Positions 40,081 through 46,644 of a stretch of 64,000 bases of DNA are shown piece after piece. A model generated the notes under the pieces. That model was given only the letters and a program-made list of their open reading frames with translations. It was not told the DNA's origin and made no database searches. How positions within the stretch are numbered: position 1 is the first letter of the stretch; each line of letters opens with the position of its first letter. Made by a program: the position numbers and the translations under genes. The stretch lies in IMG/VR virus record IMGVR_UViG_3300014502_000004, positions 1-64,000 of that record; one strand, 5' to 3'. The stretch is from a virus.

Positions 40081-40282
40081 CTGTGACGGACGCTGCCCCC
40101 GCTGCTGCCATGCCCGTGGGGAGGAGATGGCAGCGTCTGATCTTGATGATCTGAAGAGGATGACTTGTTTGGTTTGTGAAACCAAATTGACGATGCCTGG
40201 GGGCTACTACGGGACAGGAATGTGTGGCCCTTGCTGCACAGGAGAGTCTGCGACCCTTCAGGAGAAAGGGATCAATTGGTGA
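40061..40282 (+). CDS. Small zinc-binding protein
   Basis: 73 residues from GTG 40061. Cys clusters CDCDGRCPRCC and CLVCETKL...CGPCCTG suggest two zinc sites. The second half 'PGGYYGTGMCGPCCTGES' is a pattern shared by small phage proteins (recalled). An internal ATG 40127 could start a shorter form. Confidence 0.55.
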   Translation: MPKSNCDCDGRCPRCCHARGEEMAASDLDDLKRMTCLVCETKLTMPGGYYGTGMCGPCCTGESATLQEKGINW

Positions 40283-40554
40283 TGGAGAAACATCTGGGAA
40301 GGAGCCAGCAAGCGGTCTTGGACTTTGTTCTGGCTCAGGACCATCCTGTTGACGCTGTGGAGGTTGGGTTGTCTCTCTATGAGAAGACGAGCAACGGTGC
40401 TCATCTCAGAACGTTCTGGTCCAAAGATCACAACTCTCGGTGTTGGGCTGGGAAGGTTCTGAATCTGTTGGTGCGGAGGGGCTACCTGCAGCGATGTGAG
40501 AAGAAAGGGTATTATGAGCCAGTTCCTCCTGCTGAGTGGTCACCTCATAAATAG
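40282..40554 (+). CDS. Winged-helix-like small protein
   Basis: 90 residues. 'RSQQAVLDFVLAQDHPVDAVEVGLSLYE...AGKVLNLLVRRGYLQRC' reads like a winged helix, possibly a regulator. ATG 40282 overlaps the previous stop as TGATG. Confidence 0.5.
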   Translation: MEKHLGRSQQAVLDFVLAQDHPVDAVEVGLSLYEKTSNGAHLRTFWSKDHNSRCWAGKVLNLLVRRGYLQRCEKKGYYEPVPPAEWSPHK

Positions 40555-40564
40555 GAGAAGGTTG

Positions 40565-40993
40565 ATGCCAGATGAATTGAAGTGGGGTTGGATGTACATC
40601 GATGCTGAAGCGGCTCATGGTGAGTTTGATACTAGAGAAGAAGCAATCAAAGATGCGATGAATGACAAAGATGAGAATGGTGTTGTAACTGATGATTCTT
40701 TTGAGCTTGTAGTTGGCAGGTGTGTGTATCCTGATCCAACCAATTATCTCGATGATGATCTAGATGATCTTCTAGAAAGAATGGATCAGAGAGCTTGTGA
40801 TGGTGATTTTGGTTTCTGGGAGGACGAGATCTTTACTGTTGCCGATCCTAAAGCTGCCCAAGAAGACCTGACCAAAGCTCTTGCAGAGTGGGCCAAGAAG
40901 CATATCCGGAAGCCAGATTGTTGGACGTTGGAGTCCACTGAGAAAGTGATTATTGGAAAAGTAGATGACAGATCAATTGAAGAGAAAGTATGA
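40565..40993 (+). CDS. Hypothetical acidic protein
   Basis: 142 residues from ATG 40565 after AGGAG. Many Asp and Glu residues, with 'WGWMYIDAEAAHGEFDTREEAIKDAM' at the start, a pattern seen in small phage proteins. Function unknown. Confidence 0.55.
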   Translation: MPDELKWGWMYIDAEAAHGEFDTREEAIKDAMNDKDENGVVTDDSFELVVGRCVYPDPTNYLDDDLDDLLERMDQRACDGDFGFWEDEIFTVADPKAAQEDLTKALAEWAKKHIRKPDCWTLESTEKVIIGKVDDRSIEEKV

Positions 40994-41621
40994 TGAGATT
41001 GCAGCTTACATCTATTCATTCTGTAAAAAGATGGGTTGTACTCCTAATGGAAAGTTGACAGGTCTTTGCTGCGATCATTTTACTTGTGATCTTATGCAAG
41101 AACAAGCTGGTCAGAAGTTCGAGATTGAGCTTGATTTTGAGAAGATGAATACGTTTGTCAATAGCGGTCATTGTATTGTCCCACCACATCTCAGACCACT
41201 GTGCTCTGTTCACGCATGTGAGAGACTGCAGTTGTGGGCTCCAGGTTTCTTTGATAAGTGGATGAGAATGCGTGAAGTTATTGAAGAGATGGAATACAGG
41301 GAGAGAAAGAAAATGAGTAAGAAGGTTAAGAGAGAAACGTTCAAGGTGGGTGACAAGGTTTGCTGGAGCAGTCAGGCAGGTAGCTACTGGAAAAAGAAGG
41401 AAGGGGTGGTCATCAGGGTTGTTGGAGCGGGTGAGCCATGTAACTGTACTGGTGATGAGATGGCTGAGTTCGATACTACGGCTGTGGGTTGCTTCTCTCG
41501 TGATCATGAGAGCTACGTGGTTTCAGTAACGAGTAACAAGGCAGGTAGGATCCCCAAGCTGTATCGTCCTGTGGTGGGCAGGCTCAAGCTTGTGGAGAGT
41601 GTAGGATCTGCGAATGAGTGA
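40965..41621 (+). CDS. Hypothetical protein with barrel-like C-terminus
   Basis: 218 residues. The N-terminal half has paired Cys (CKKMGCTPNGKLTGLCCDHFTC). The second half (FKVGDKVCWSSQAGSYWKKKEGVVIRVV) looks like a KOW/SH3-type domain. The A/T-rich first half contrasts with the later part. Not recognised. Confidence 0.55.
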   Translation: MTDQLKRKYDEIAAYIYSFCKKMGCTPNGKLTGLCCDHFTCDLMQEQAGQKFEIELDFEKMNTFVNSGHCIVPPHLRPLCSVHACERLQLWAPGFFDKWMRMREVIEEMEYRERKKMSKKVKRETFKVGDKVCWSSQAGSYWKKKEGVVIRVVGAGEPCNCTGDEMAEFDTTAVGCFSRDHESYVVSVTSNKAGRIPKLYRPVVGRLKLVESVGSANE

Positions 41622-41817
41622 GTTGGAGCAGACGGAGAAGATGCTGCTTCACGCAGATATCAAATACATCAAGACAGAAGGAGTAGACAAGGATTGGTCA
41701 GTGACCCATGGTGTCTGGTGGCTTCGGATTCCAACAAGTCGTGAAGTAGTGGTCTACACGTTCAATAAAGGTGATGGTAGACTTGTGCAACTCACGGTGG
41801 AGAACGATGACGACTGA
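41614..41817 (+). CDS. Small hypothetical protein
   Basis: 67 residues, alpha plus beta (WSVTHGVWWLRIPTSREVVVYTF). Overlaps the previous and following genes by 8 and 11 bases. Confidence 0.5.
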   Translation: MSELEQTEKMLLHADIKYIKTEGVDKDWSVTHGVWWLRIPTSREVVVYTFNKGDGRLVQLTVENDDD

Positions 41818-41986
41818 AGAGAAGAAGGTTATTGATAAGATTCATGATATGTTTGGCTACACCTGGTTTACATCCAGGATGGTGAAGGTGAAGCTGGATG
41901 TATTGGGGCAGATGGAGAAGAAGAATCTGTTGGAGTCTGGTAGGGCTGTGGCAGGTGGTGCTACTATATTCCGTATCAAACCATAA
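41807..41986 (+). CDS. Small hypothetical protein
   Basis: 59 residues from ATG 41807. 'EEKKVIDKIHDMFGYTWFTSRMVKVKLDVLGQMEKKNLLES' could be a winged helix. It is followed by a 102-base gap in which no clear feature is seen. Confidence 0.45.
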   Translation: MTTEEKKVIDKIHDMFGYTWFTSRMVKVKLDVLGQMEKKNLLESGRAVAGGATIFRIKP

Positions 41987-42088
41987 TGTAGTTAGTGTGA
42001 TCCTATGTAGTATCCCCAATAAAAAGATGGTGTTGTGAGTCAAATTGCTAAGGCTGCAATTAAATCAACATCGTAGTGGAGATTATAA

Positions 42089-42535
42089 ATGGATGTCACT
42101 GTGGAATGTACTGGACAGGAAGTAGTCAATGCTGGCAAAGGTGAAGATACTGTCAAGGAGGCAAGTGAGGTCTGCTACAGAGAATGGCTATCTAGCATGC
42201 CATTCTGCACATCTTTTGTTAGTTCCAGTGCTGGTTGGGTTAGTACAGATGATAATTATCAGAATGATGTGTTTGAGATCTCGTTCATCATGTTTGACGG
42301 TGAAAATCAATTCAACATCGATCATAAGATCCACGAACGTGAAGATGCTTATGAAGCACTAGAAGCTATGGATCGTATTCGACGGGCTCTGGATTTTCTG
42401 GAGCGACGAATGAAGGAGTCTGGTTTTGGAAGAGAAGAAAATACAGCAGATGAGCCTCCCGCTGGTACCAAAGAACCCGGAGGAGGTACGAAGGGCAGCC
42501 CTTCTGGCGAATCAGTTTCTAAAGTTTCTGGATAA
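42089..42535 (+). CDS. Hypothetical protein
   Basis: 148 residues; GGAG precedes ATG 42089. 'WVSTDDNYQNDVFEISFIMFDGE' is beta-rich and the tail is Gly/Ser/Pro-rich. Not recognised. Confidence 0.55.
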   Translation: MDVTVECTGQEVVNAGKGEDTVKEASEVCYREWLSSMPFCTSFVSSSAGWVSTDDNYQNDVFEISFIMFDGENQFNIDHKIHEREDAYEALEAMDRIRRALDFLERRMKESGFGREENTADEPPAGTKEPGGGTKGSPSGESVSKVSG

Positions 42536-42644
42536 TGAGGGGTATAGGATTGAGCTTCTTCAAACGGAGGAGTTTCTTAGACTGACGGGGTGTCACGAGG
42601 GTGAGTTATACTTTGCGATGCGTTGCAAGGTGTTCAAGAAGTAG
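42450..42644 (+). CDS. Small hypothetical protein
   Basis: 64 residues from ATG 42450, overlapping the previous gene in another frame (MSLPLVPKNPEEVRRAALLAN). It ends just before the repeated ribosome-site segment at 42638. Confidence 0.45.
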   Translation: MSLPLVPKNPEEVRRAALLANQFLKFLDNEGYRIELLQTEEFLRLTGCHEGELYFAMRCKVFKK

Positions 42645-42658
42645 GAGATGACGATGCA
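42638..42658 (+). repeat. 21-bp repeated translation-start segment, copy 1
   Basis: The 21 bases from 42638, which include GTAGGAGATGACGATGCA, recur exactly at 42825-42845. Each copy supplies the ribosome site and start codons of the following gene. Confidence 0.8.
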
Positions 42659-42851
42659 AACTATTATTGTTGATTCGGACAAGCATGATCCCGACAGAAT
42701 CATGATCACTATAAGAGAAGCCAGTGGTTTTGGTCACACTGTCAGAGTCGAGAAGATACTTATACCACAGTTGATTATTGATCTAGAACATCAACTTCCA
42801 GAAGAGTCAATAGTGGTTGACGACGAAGTAGGAGATGACGATGCAGGTTAG
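42648..42851 (+). CDS. Small acidic protein
   Basis: 67 residues, start at ATG 42648 or 42654. It has a beta-rich start (TIIVDSDKHDPDRIMITIRE) and an acidic end. Shares its start segment with the next gene. Confidence 0.5.
   Translation: MTMQTIIVDSDKHDPDRIMITIREASGFGHTVRVEKILIPQLIIDLEHQLPEESIVVDDEVGDDDAG
42825..42845 (+). repeat. 21-bp repeated translation-start segment, copy 2
   Basis: Exact copy of 42638-42658; it forms the start region of the gene at 42841. Confidence 0.8.
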
Positions 42852-43287
42852 ACTTTCGCCAGGTGAGTCCGTGTTTGTGACTTTTGATGATGCTGACGGG
42901 TCAGACGACGGGATCAGAATCGAGTACGATGTCAATAGAAGCAACAAGTTGGTGTTAACAGCCAGCTACGAGGACGATGACGGTAGACACGGAGAGATCT
43001 ACTGTGCTACCTTCGACGACGATCCCAAAATGAACCTTGGAAAGAAGATCACTTCTGTTGCAGATGACCGGGATGAAGTCCTCAAGGTCATCATCTGCAC
43101 CAGCTGCGGGGGCAAGTTTGACTTCACCAAAGGTGAAGAGCGTTTCATGAGGACGGTTTTCAAGGACAATTATCACGATCCAGTTCGCTGCCATCGTTGC
43201 CGAAAGATTCGGATGAGCCGTCGGCAGGAGGCAGAAAAGAAAGTCGATAATGATGAAGATCAAAAAGTGCCCGGTGACGATAATTGA
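42841..43287 (+). CDS. Hypothetical protein with C-terminal zinc ribbon
   Basis: 148 residues. A beta-rich acidic N-terminal domain (VRLSPGESVFVTFDDADG) precedes a zinc ribbon with CTSCGGKFDF and CHRCRKIR near 92-122, common in small phage RNA- or DNA-contacting proteins. Overlaps the kinase gene by 38 bases. Confidence 0.55.
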   Translation: MQVRLSPGESVFVTFDDADGSDDGIRIEYDVNRSNKLVLTASYEDDDGRHGEIYCATFDDDPKMNLGKKITSVADDRDEVLKVIICTSCGGKFDFTKGEERFMRTVFKDNYHDPVRCHRCRKIRMSRRQEAEKKVDNDEDQKVPGDDN

Positions 43288-43963
43288 AGGATTGATTGGG
43301 TCTGGTAAATCGACGTTGGCTAATGAACTTGGTGATGCTCTAGGACCAACAACTTTGGTTCTGAAGGAGCCTGACGAGAAGGGAGCAGCCAATCCCTACC
43401 TGGCTGACTACTACAAAGACTCCAAGAGATGGTCTCTGACCATGCAGCTTCATTTGTTGGGCAAGCGTTTCAGTATGCATCAGGATGCTCAGTGGCATGC
43501 TTTGAACGGCAGAGGCCCAGCTGTTCTTGATCGAAGCTATTATGGGGACACTTCTTTTGCTCGTGTTCAGAGATCAATGGGTTTGATGTCAGAGAGGGAG
43601 TTCGAGACATACCAGGTGCTCTACCATGAGATGACAGCCTTCGTTCTCTACCCAACATTCTGTGTCAGAATACTTGTTGATCCTGAAGTATGTAACCAAA
43701 GGATTCAAAACAGGATGGAGAAGGAGCAGGGAAGGAAGTGTGAGCAGGCGATTGACCTGGACTACCTAAGAAATCTGGACAGAGAAATAGGTCATGTGGT
43801 ATCAGTATTGAGGAGTCAGGGTGTGATCATCATCGATATGCCTTGGGACACAGACAGAGAAACCAAAGAACAGCGTGAACGTTCAGTACAAAGCTTAGCG
43901 TCTAGAATCATGTCTGTTGATCCTCCAGATATGTTCCTGGACCTTCACCGAAGGACACTTTGA
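43250..43963 (+). CDS. Deoxynucleoside kinase
   Basis: 237 residues. P-loop EGLIGSGKST is near 14-23, with KEPDEKG, LDRSYYGDTSFAR and a C-terminal LID-like region (RIQNRMEKEQGRK). This matches the dCK/dGK/TK2 family that phosphorylates deoxynucleosides, and so feeds the dNTP pool with ThyX and dNMP kinase. ATG 43250 and 43253 are both possible starts. Confidence 0.8.
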   Translation: MMKIKKCPVTIIEGLIGSGKSTLANELGDALGPTTLVLKEPDEKGAANPYLADYYKDSKRWSLTMQLHLLGKRFSMHQDAQWHALNGRGPAVLDRSYYGDTSFARVQRSMGLMSEREFETYQVLYHEMTAFVLYPTFCVRILVDPEVCNQRIQNRMEKEQGRKCEQAIDLDYLRNLDREIGHVVSVLRSQGVIIIDMPWDTDRETKEQRERSVQSLASRIMSVDPPDMFLDLHRRTL

Positions 43964-44376
43964 TGAATCAGTACGAGACAGTTGAGATTCTTGAGAAGAT
44001 CGAGGGGTTAGTTAACAACCGACCTGTTTCCTTGGCTCTTGAGCTTCAATCGAAGATCAATGAGGATGGCAGGAAGGGTAATCCCTATCCGATTTTGAAG
44101 GTGAACATCAACGGGAGAGAGCAGTTCTACTTCATCGACATTGCTGAAAAGGTCCATGAGATGCTTGGGCAGCTTCTCCCCAAGGCGCTACAGATCAAGT
44201 CTGAGCACGACGCAGCTTTCAAGTCTCGCCGGGAAGCATGGGAGAAGCGTCAGCAGAGCAACCCCAATATTGGTCAGGGACGTATTGTGGTTCCTCCCCC
44301 AGTCGAAGAGGAGCCTGCCAAGCCTCCTCGTCGGAATGGGAAGGATAGAAGGGATAGGGACGAGCAGGACGATTGA
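43963..44376 (+). CDS. Hypothetical protein
   Basis: 137 residues. The N-terminal domain includes PYPILKVNINGREQFYFIDIAEKVHEML; the Pro/Arg/Asp-rich tail looks disordered. Coupled on both sides (TGATG). Confidence 0.55.
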   Translation: MNQYETVEILEKIEGLVNNRPVSLALELQSKINEDGRKGNPYPILKVNINGREQFYFIDIAEKVHEMLGQLLPKALQIKSEHDAAFKSRREAWEKRQQSNPNIGQGRIVVPPPVEEEPAKPPRRNGKDRRDRDEQDD

Positions 44377-44687
44377 TGCTTCGCCATAGTTATCGTCGCC
44401 GCCCTGGGGTGACACATGACGACAGGATAAAGGCAGCCTGGCTCCAGGCCAAGTTTTCATCTTGGCCTCCTCACATTGGAACGAAGGTAAAGATGTGGTG
44501 GCCCGAGCTACGAGGGAAGGTAGCCCTTGTAGTGGCTACGGAGCAGTACATCAAGCTGGGGTTCAAGAGCGTTCGGGTTGGCACCAACAAGGTGCGAATT
44601 CAATGTGGGGCTTTGGTGGCTCTTGTGCGAGATGTTGATGTCTTTCCTCCTGAGTTCTCCGTCAAAGACATCTTGAAGATTCTCTAG
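44376..44687 (+). CDS. Small hypothetical basic protein
   Basis: 103 residues from ATG 44376. 'GTKVKMWWPELRGKVALVVATEQYIKLGFKSVRVG' suggests a barrel-type domain. It is the last gene of the block before the regulatory gap of the histone gene. Confidence 0.5.
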   Translation: MLRHSYRRRPGVTHDDRIKAAWLQAKFSSWPPHIGTKVKMWWPELRGKVALVVATEQYIKLGFKSVRVGTNKVRIQCGALVALVRDVDVFPPEFSVKDILKIL

Positions 44688-44752
44688 AACCGTATTCCAT
44701 ACTCCATCAGCTCAATCCTCGGTGTTGTAGGCCGGCTCGTTGATCATTCTAG

Positions 44753-44814
44753 GTTTCTAGAAACTGTGGCGGTCAGTGGACTACGCATGCGTAGTTAGGG
44801 ACTTACCTTAACTA
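44753..44814. promoter_or_regulatory. Palindromes upstream of the histone gene
   Basis: Perfect palindromes GTTTCTAGAAAC (44753-44764) and ACTACGCATGCGTAGT (44780-44795) are followed by a hairpin TAGTTAGGG 44792-44800 with CCTTAACTA 44806-44814. They are candidates for operator sites or a transcript-end structure; no T-run follows the hairpin. Confidence 0.45.
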
Positions 44815-44861
44815 CTGTTGGATAACTATTTGAAGTTATTGGGATATCTTCTGTAACCTCC

Positions 44862-44910
44862 GTAAAATGCCTCTTTAAAAGTAGAAAGAAAGGGGCTGTA
44901 AAATGCCTCT
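44862..44910 (+). repeat. Direct repeat GTAAAATGCCTCT
   Basis: The 13-base unit occurs at 44862-44874 and 44898-44910, 36 bases apart. The second copy overlaps the TGTAAAA block of the phage promoter, so the first may be a duplicated half-promoter or a regulator site. Confidence 0.7.
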
Positions 44911-44927
44911 CTCGTTTGTACTATAGG
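44897..44927 (+). promoter_or_regulatory. Phage-type bipartite promoter, copy 3
   Basis: TGTAAAA (44897-44903), 12 bases, TTGTACTATAGG (44916-44927), 18 bases before the histone-fold gene. Confidence 0.8.
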
Positions 44928-44945
44928 ATTACAGGAGGTTGACCC

Positions 44946-45122
44946 ATGATTCTTGTTGTGGTTTCCAAGCTTAAGGCGCTTGTTAAGGCTGGAGGTCTCA
45001 GAACTTCTGCTGAATTCGTAGAAGCTCTCAACTCCAAGGTGGCAGAAATTGTGATCCAAGCTGCCCAGAATTGCAAAGAAGACGGAGATCGAAAGACGCT
45101 GAAACCAAAAGATCTGGCTTGA
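44946..45122 (+). CDS. Phage-encoded histone-fold protein
   Basis: 58 residues, ATG 44946 after a strong AGGAGG. It reads MILVVVSKLKALVKAGGLRT (1-20), then a long helix SAEFVEALNSKVAEIVIQAA (21-40), and ends RKTLKPKDL near 50-57. A short helix, a long central helix of about 26 residues and a final RKTxxxxDL loop are the histone fold; R-x-T...D is the archaeal L2 motif. Length and the hydrophobic start resemble the single-domain bacterial histones (Bdellovibrio Bd0055 type). It would bind DNA as a dimer. It has its own promoter and upstream palindromes, implying separate and strong expression. Confidence 0.82.
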   Translation: MILVVVSKLKALVKAGGLRTSAEFVEALNSKVAEIVIQAAQNCKEDGDRKTLKPKDLA

Positions 45123-45131
45123 GTTTTCTAG

Positions 45132-45160
45132 TTGACACTGGAGATGGTGTTAGCTAGGGT
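45132..45160 (+). promoter_or_regulatory. Sigma70-like promoter for the 45.2-kb RNA
   Basis: TTGACA (45132-45137), 17 bases, TAGGGT (45155-45160). It lies ten bases after the histone stop and faces a structured region that ends in a terminator-like hairpin. Confidence 0.5.
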
Positions 45161-45361
45161 GGAGTTTCATGGCTGCTTGGTTTGATAGCACTTTGTTCTT
45201 TCCGCTGGTGCTAGTCACCAACCTGAGGATCAATAGTGTCAGTCGGAATCAAGTTTGTTGGTATGAGCTGTGAAGAGTTACCTAGCCCGTAGCCCTCCCA
45301 CAGCTCGCCAGCAGTAGGACGGGGAGGCACACCTGGCCAAATGGTGTCTCATTTTCTTCTT
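45161..45361 (+). ncRNA. Candidate small RNA between histone and KTSC genes
   Basis: No coding frame is evident. TGGTG/CACCA (45206-45220) and the 8-bp GAGCTGTG/CACAGCTC (45265-45272 with 45299-45306) form stems. A final stem GAG-gc-ACACC/GGTGT-CTC (45324-45350) is followed by ATTTTCTTCTT, resembling an intrinsic terminator. With the promoter at 45132 it makes a complete transcription unit of roughly 195 nt. Confidence 0.45.
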
Positions 45362-45378
45362 ACTATCTGGTGAAATTG

Positions 45379-45606
45379 ATGAATCCATATGGAACATCAG
45401 AGTGGACTGATGTTGATACATCTTCTCTCATCACTGGTCTTGGCATCATCGAAGATGATCTTGTGGTCAGATTCAAAAATGGTGATGCGTATTTATATCC
45501 AGGTCTTGCATCGGATTACAAAGCTCTACTCGAAGCGTCTTCCGCCGGAGGATATTTCCATCAGTGGGTCAGAAAACAACGATGTCAAAAGTTACCTAGA
45601 GAGTGA
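45379..45606 (+). CDS. KTSC-domain protein
   Basis: 75 residues. VDTSSLITGLGIIEDDLVVRFKNGDAYLYPGL and AGGYFHQWVR fit the KTSC domain, a small beta-rich domain of unclear function common in phages. GTG 45370 is an alternative start. Confidence 0.65.
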   Translation: MNPYGTSEWTDVDTSSLITGLGIIEDDLVVRFKNGDAYLYPGLASDYKALLEASSAGGYFHQWVRKQRCQKLPRE

Positions 45607-45613
45607 GGAATGC

Positions 45614-45829
45614 ATGGAAGTGATTGATCTTGTCAAGAGGAGGAAGGAAGATTTGTTTTTGCTAGGGTGTGCCAGGAAGTTGTTTCCGTGTGCAGAGGTG
45701 ATTATTCCTGTTCCAGATCTACCCTCTATGATCATTTCGAGAGAAGGCGGGCTTATTGCCTACGGTTGGGTCAACGAAAAGGGGCACGCTGAGTTCAAGT
45801 TGGCGGTCCCTCACGCGGAGCTGAGCTGA
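45614..45829 (+). CDS. Small hypothetical protein
   Basis: 71 residues from ATG 45614, seven bases after GAGG. Beta-rich (VIIPVPDLPSMIISREGGLIAYGWVNEKG). Function unknown. Confidence 0.5.
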   Translation: MEVIDLVKRRKEDLFLLGCARKLFPCAEVIIPVPDLPSMIISREGGLIAYGWVNEKGHAEFKLAVPHAELS

Positions 45830-46119
45830 TGCTGCTGGAAGATTGTCCTCTGTGCAAGCTGATTGCAGAAAATCGATCTTTGCAGAAGGGGAATTACTGC
45901 TGCAAGATCGATAAGGACGGTAACACTCTTGTAGTGGGTTCTGATCACAAAGCCCATGCGGGTTTCCAGGGGTATTTAGAAGCTTGTGATCTCTTGCTTG
46001 GGGATGGAAAGTCTCCAGCCAATGGCATCATCAAAGAGGTCATGGATTGGCCTGGCCATTGGGCTGTGGAGCTGAAGATCCTCAGCGAGGGTGCTGGAAA
46101 ATCTATCGCAAATTCTTGA
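45829..46119 (+). CDS. Small hypothetical protein with Cys pairs
   Basis: 96 residues. It has CPLCK near the start and CC at 28-29, and a HIT-like look in 'DCPLCKLIAENRSL' and 'VGSDHKAHAG', but the full HIT triad (HxHxH) is absent. Function unknown; its end overlaps a promoter-like sequence. Confidence 0.5.
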   Translation: MLLEDCPLCKLIAENRSLQKGNYCCKIDKDGNTLVVGSDHKAHAGFQGYLEACDLLLGDGKSPANGIIKEVMDWPGHWAVELKILSEGAGKSIANS

Positions 46120-46145
46120 CAACTTCCTAGAAACTGGCGTAAGGT
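46116..46145 (+). promoter_or_regulatory. Sigma70-like promoter
   Basis: TTGACA (46116-46121), 18 bases, TAAGGT (46140-46145), in the gap before the lipoprotein/metallopeptidase genes. Confidence 0.45.
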
Positions 46146-46177
46146 GATCTCTCTTGGGCTAGGTAAGCGAGATCTCC
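46143..46177 (+). promoter_or_regulatory. Leader hairpin before 46178 gene
   Basis: GGTGATCTC (46143-46151) pairs with GAGATCTCC (46169-46177) with one T-T mismatch. The stem ends at the base before the TTG start and could restrain its translation. Confidence 0.35.
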
Positions 46178-46405
46178 TTGTCACTATTCGACCAAACCAC
46201 CTTTCCTGTTCCATTCGTCTGTCCACATTGCAACAAGAGTCTGTGGGAAGAGAACGGGGCTGTTCCTGTTTGTGGATGCCCAGAGTCTCAGGCTGCTGAA
46301 GTGAAGTTCCGTGAGGCCAGTAAGGCTCTAGCTCGACAGAGGCAGGAACAGGAGCCCTCATTCTTTGAGATCAGAATGATGAGAAAGTTGAGGACCAGAC
46401 GATGA
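46178..46405 (+). CDS. Small zinc-finger protein
   Basis: 75 residues from TTG 46178. CPHCNKSLWEENGAVPVCGCP is a likely zinc site; the tail is basic. No conventional ribosome site is seen, and the start lies next to a hairpin, so the true start is uncertain. Confidence 0.45.
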   Translation: MSLFDQTTFPVPFVCPHCNKSLWEENGAVPVCGCPESQAAEVKFREASKALARQRQEQEPSFFEIRMMRKLRTRR

Positions 46406-46644
46406 TGTCCATGGTGCGCTGGTTTCTGATCCTTGTCGTGTTGAGTGGTTGTGGTTCACCTTGTCCGCAAATCAAAGACACTCGCTGTTCTGGGAGTGTT
46501 GTGCAGGTTTGTGGTTCCAACAAGAAGTGGCAGCGTGTTATGGACTGCTCACAGATCAAGGTGATCAAAGCTGGTGTGCCACAGATATGGAACTGTTCTG
46601 AGGCGCCGGGCAAAGGTTGCACCTGTGTTCCGGGAGGTAAGTGA
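46402..46644 (+). CDS. Small cysteine-rich lipoprotein
   Basis: 80 residues. A short basic/hydrophobic signal (VRWFLILVVLSGC) has the lipobox LSGC, so Cys is probably lipidated and the protein anchored in a membrane. The mature part has a 'RCSGSVVQVCGSNKKWQRVMDC' pattern (quoted here as positions about 27-49) seen in secreted proteins of Myxococcota-like bacteria. Possible roles are superinfection exclusion or an outer-membrane spanin subunit; neither is proven. Confidence 0.65.
   Translation: MMSMVRWFLILVVLSGCGSPCPQIKDTRCSGSVVQVCGSNKKWQRVMDCSQIKVIKAGVPQIWNCSEAPGKGCTCVPGGK

Noticed and set aside
37150-44690. Prophage integration module in the accessory block
   Set aside because: No integrase, excisionase or attachment-site repeats were seen; the only tyrosine-recombinase-fold domain is the topoisomerase IB in the virion block.
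45829-46119. HIT-family nucleotide hydrolase
   Set aside because: CPLC and a single GSDHKAH segment are suggestive, but the HxHxH triad is missing.
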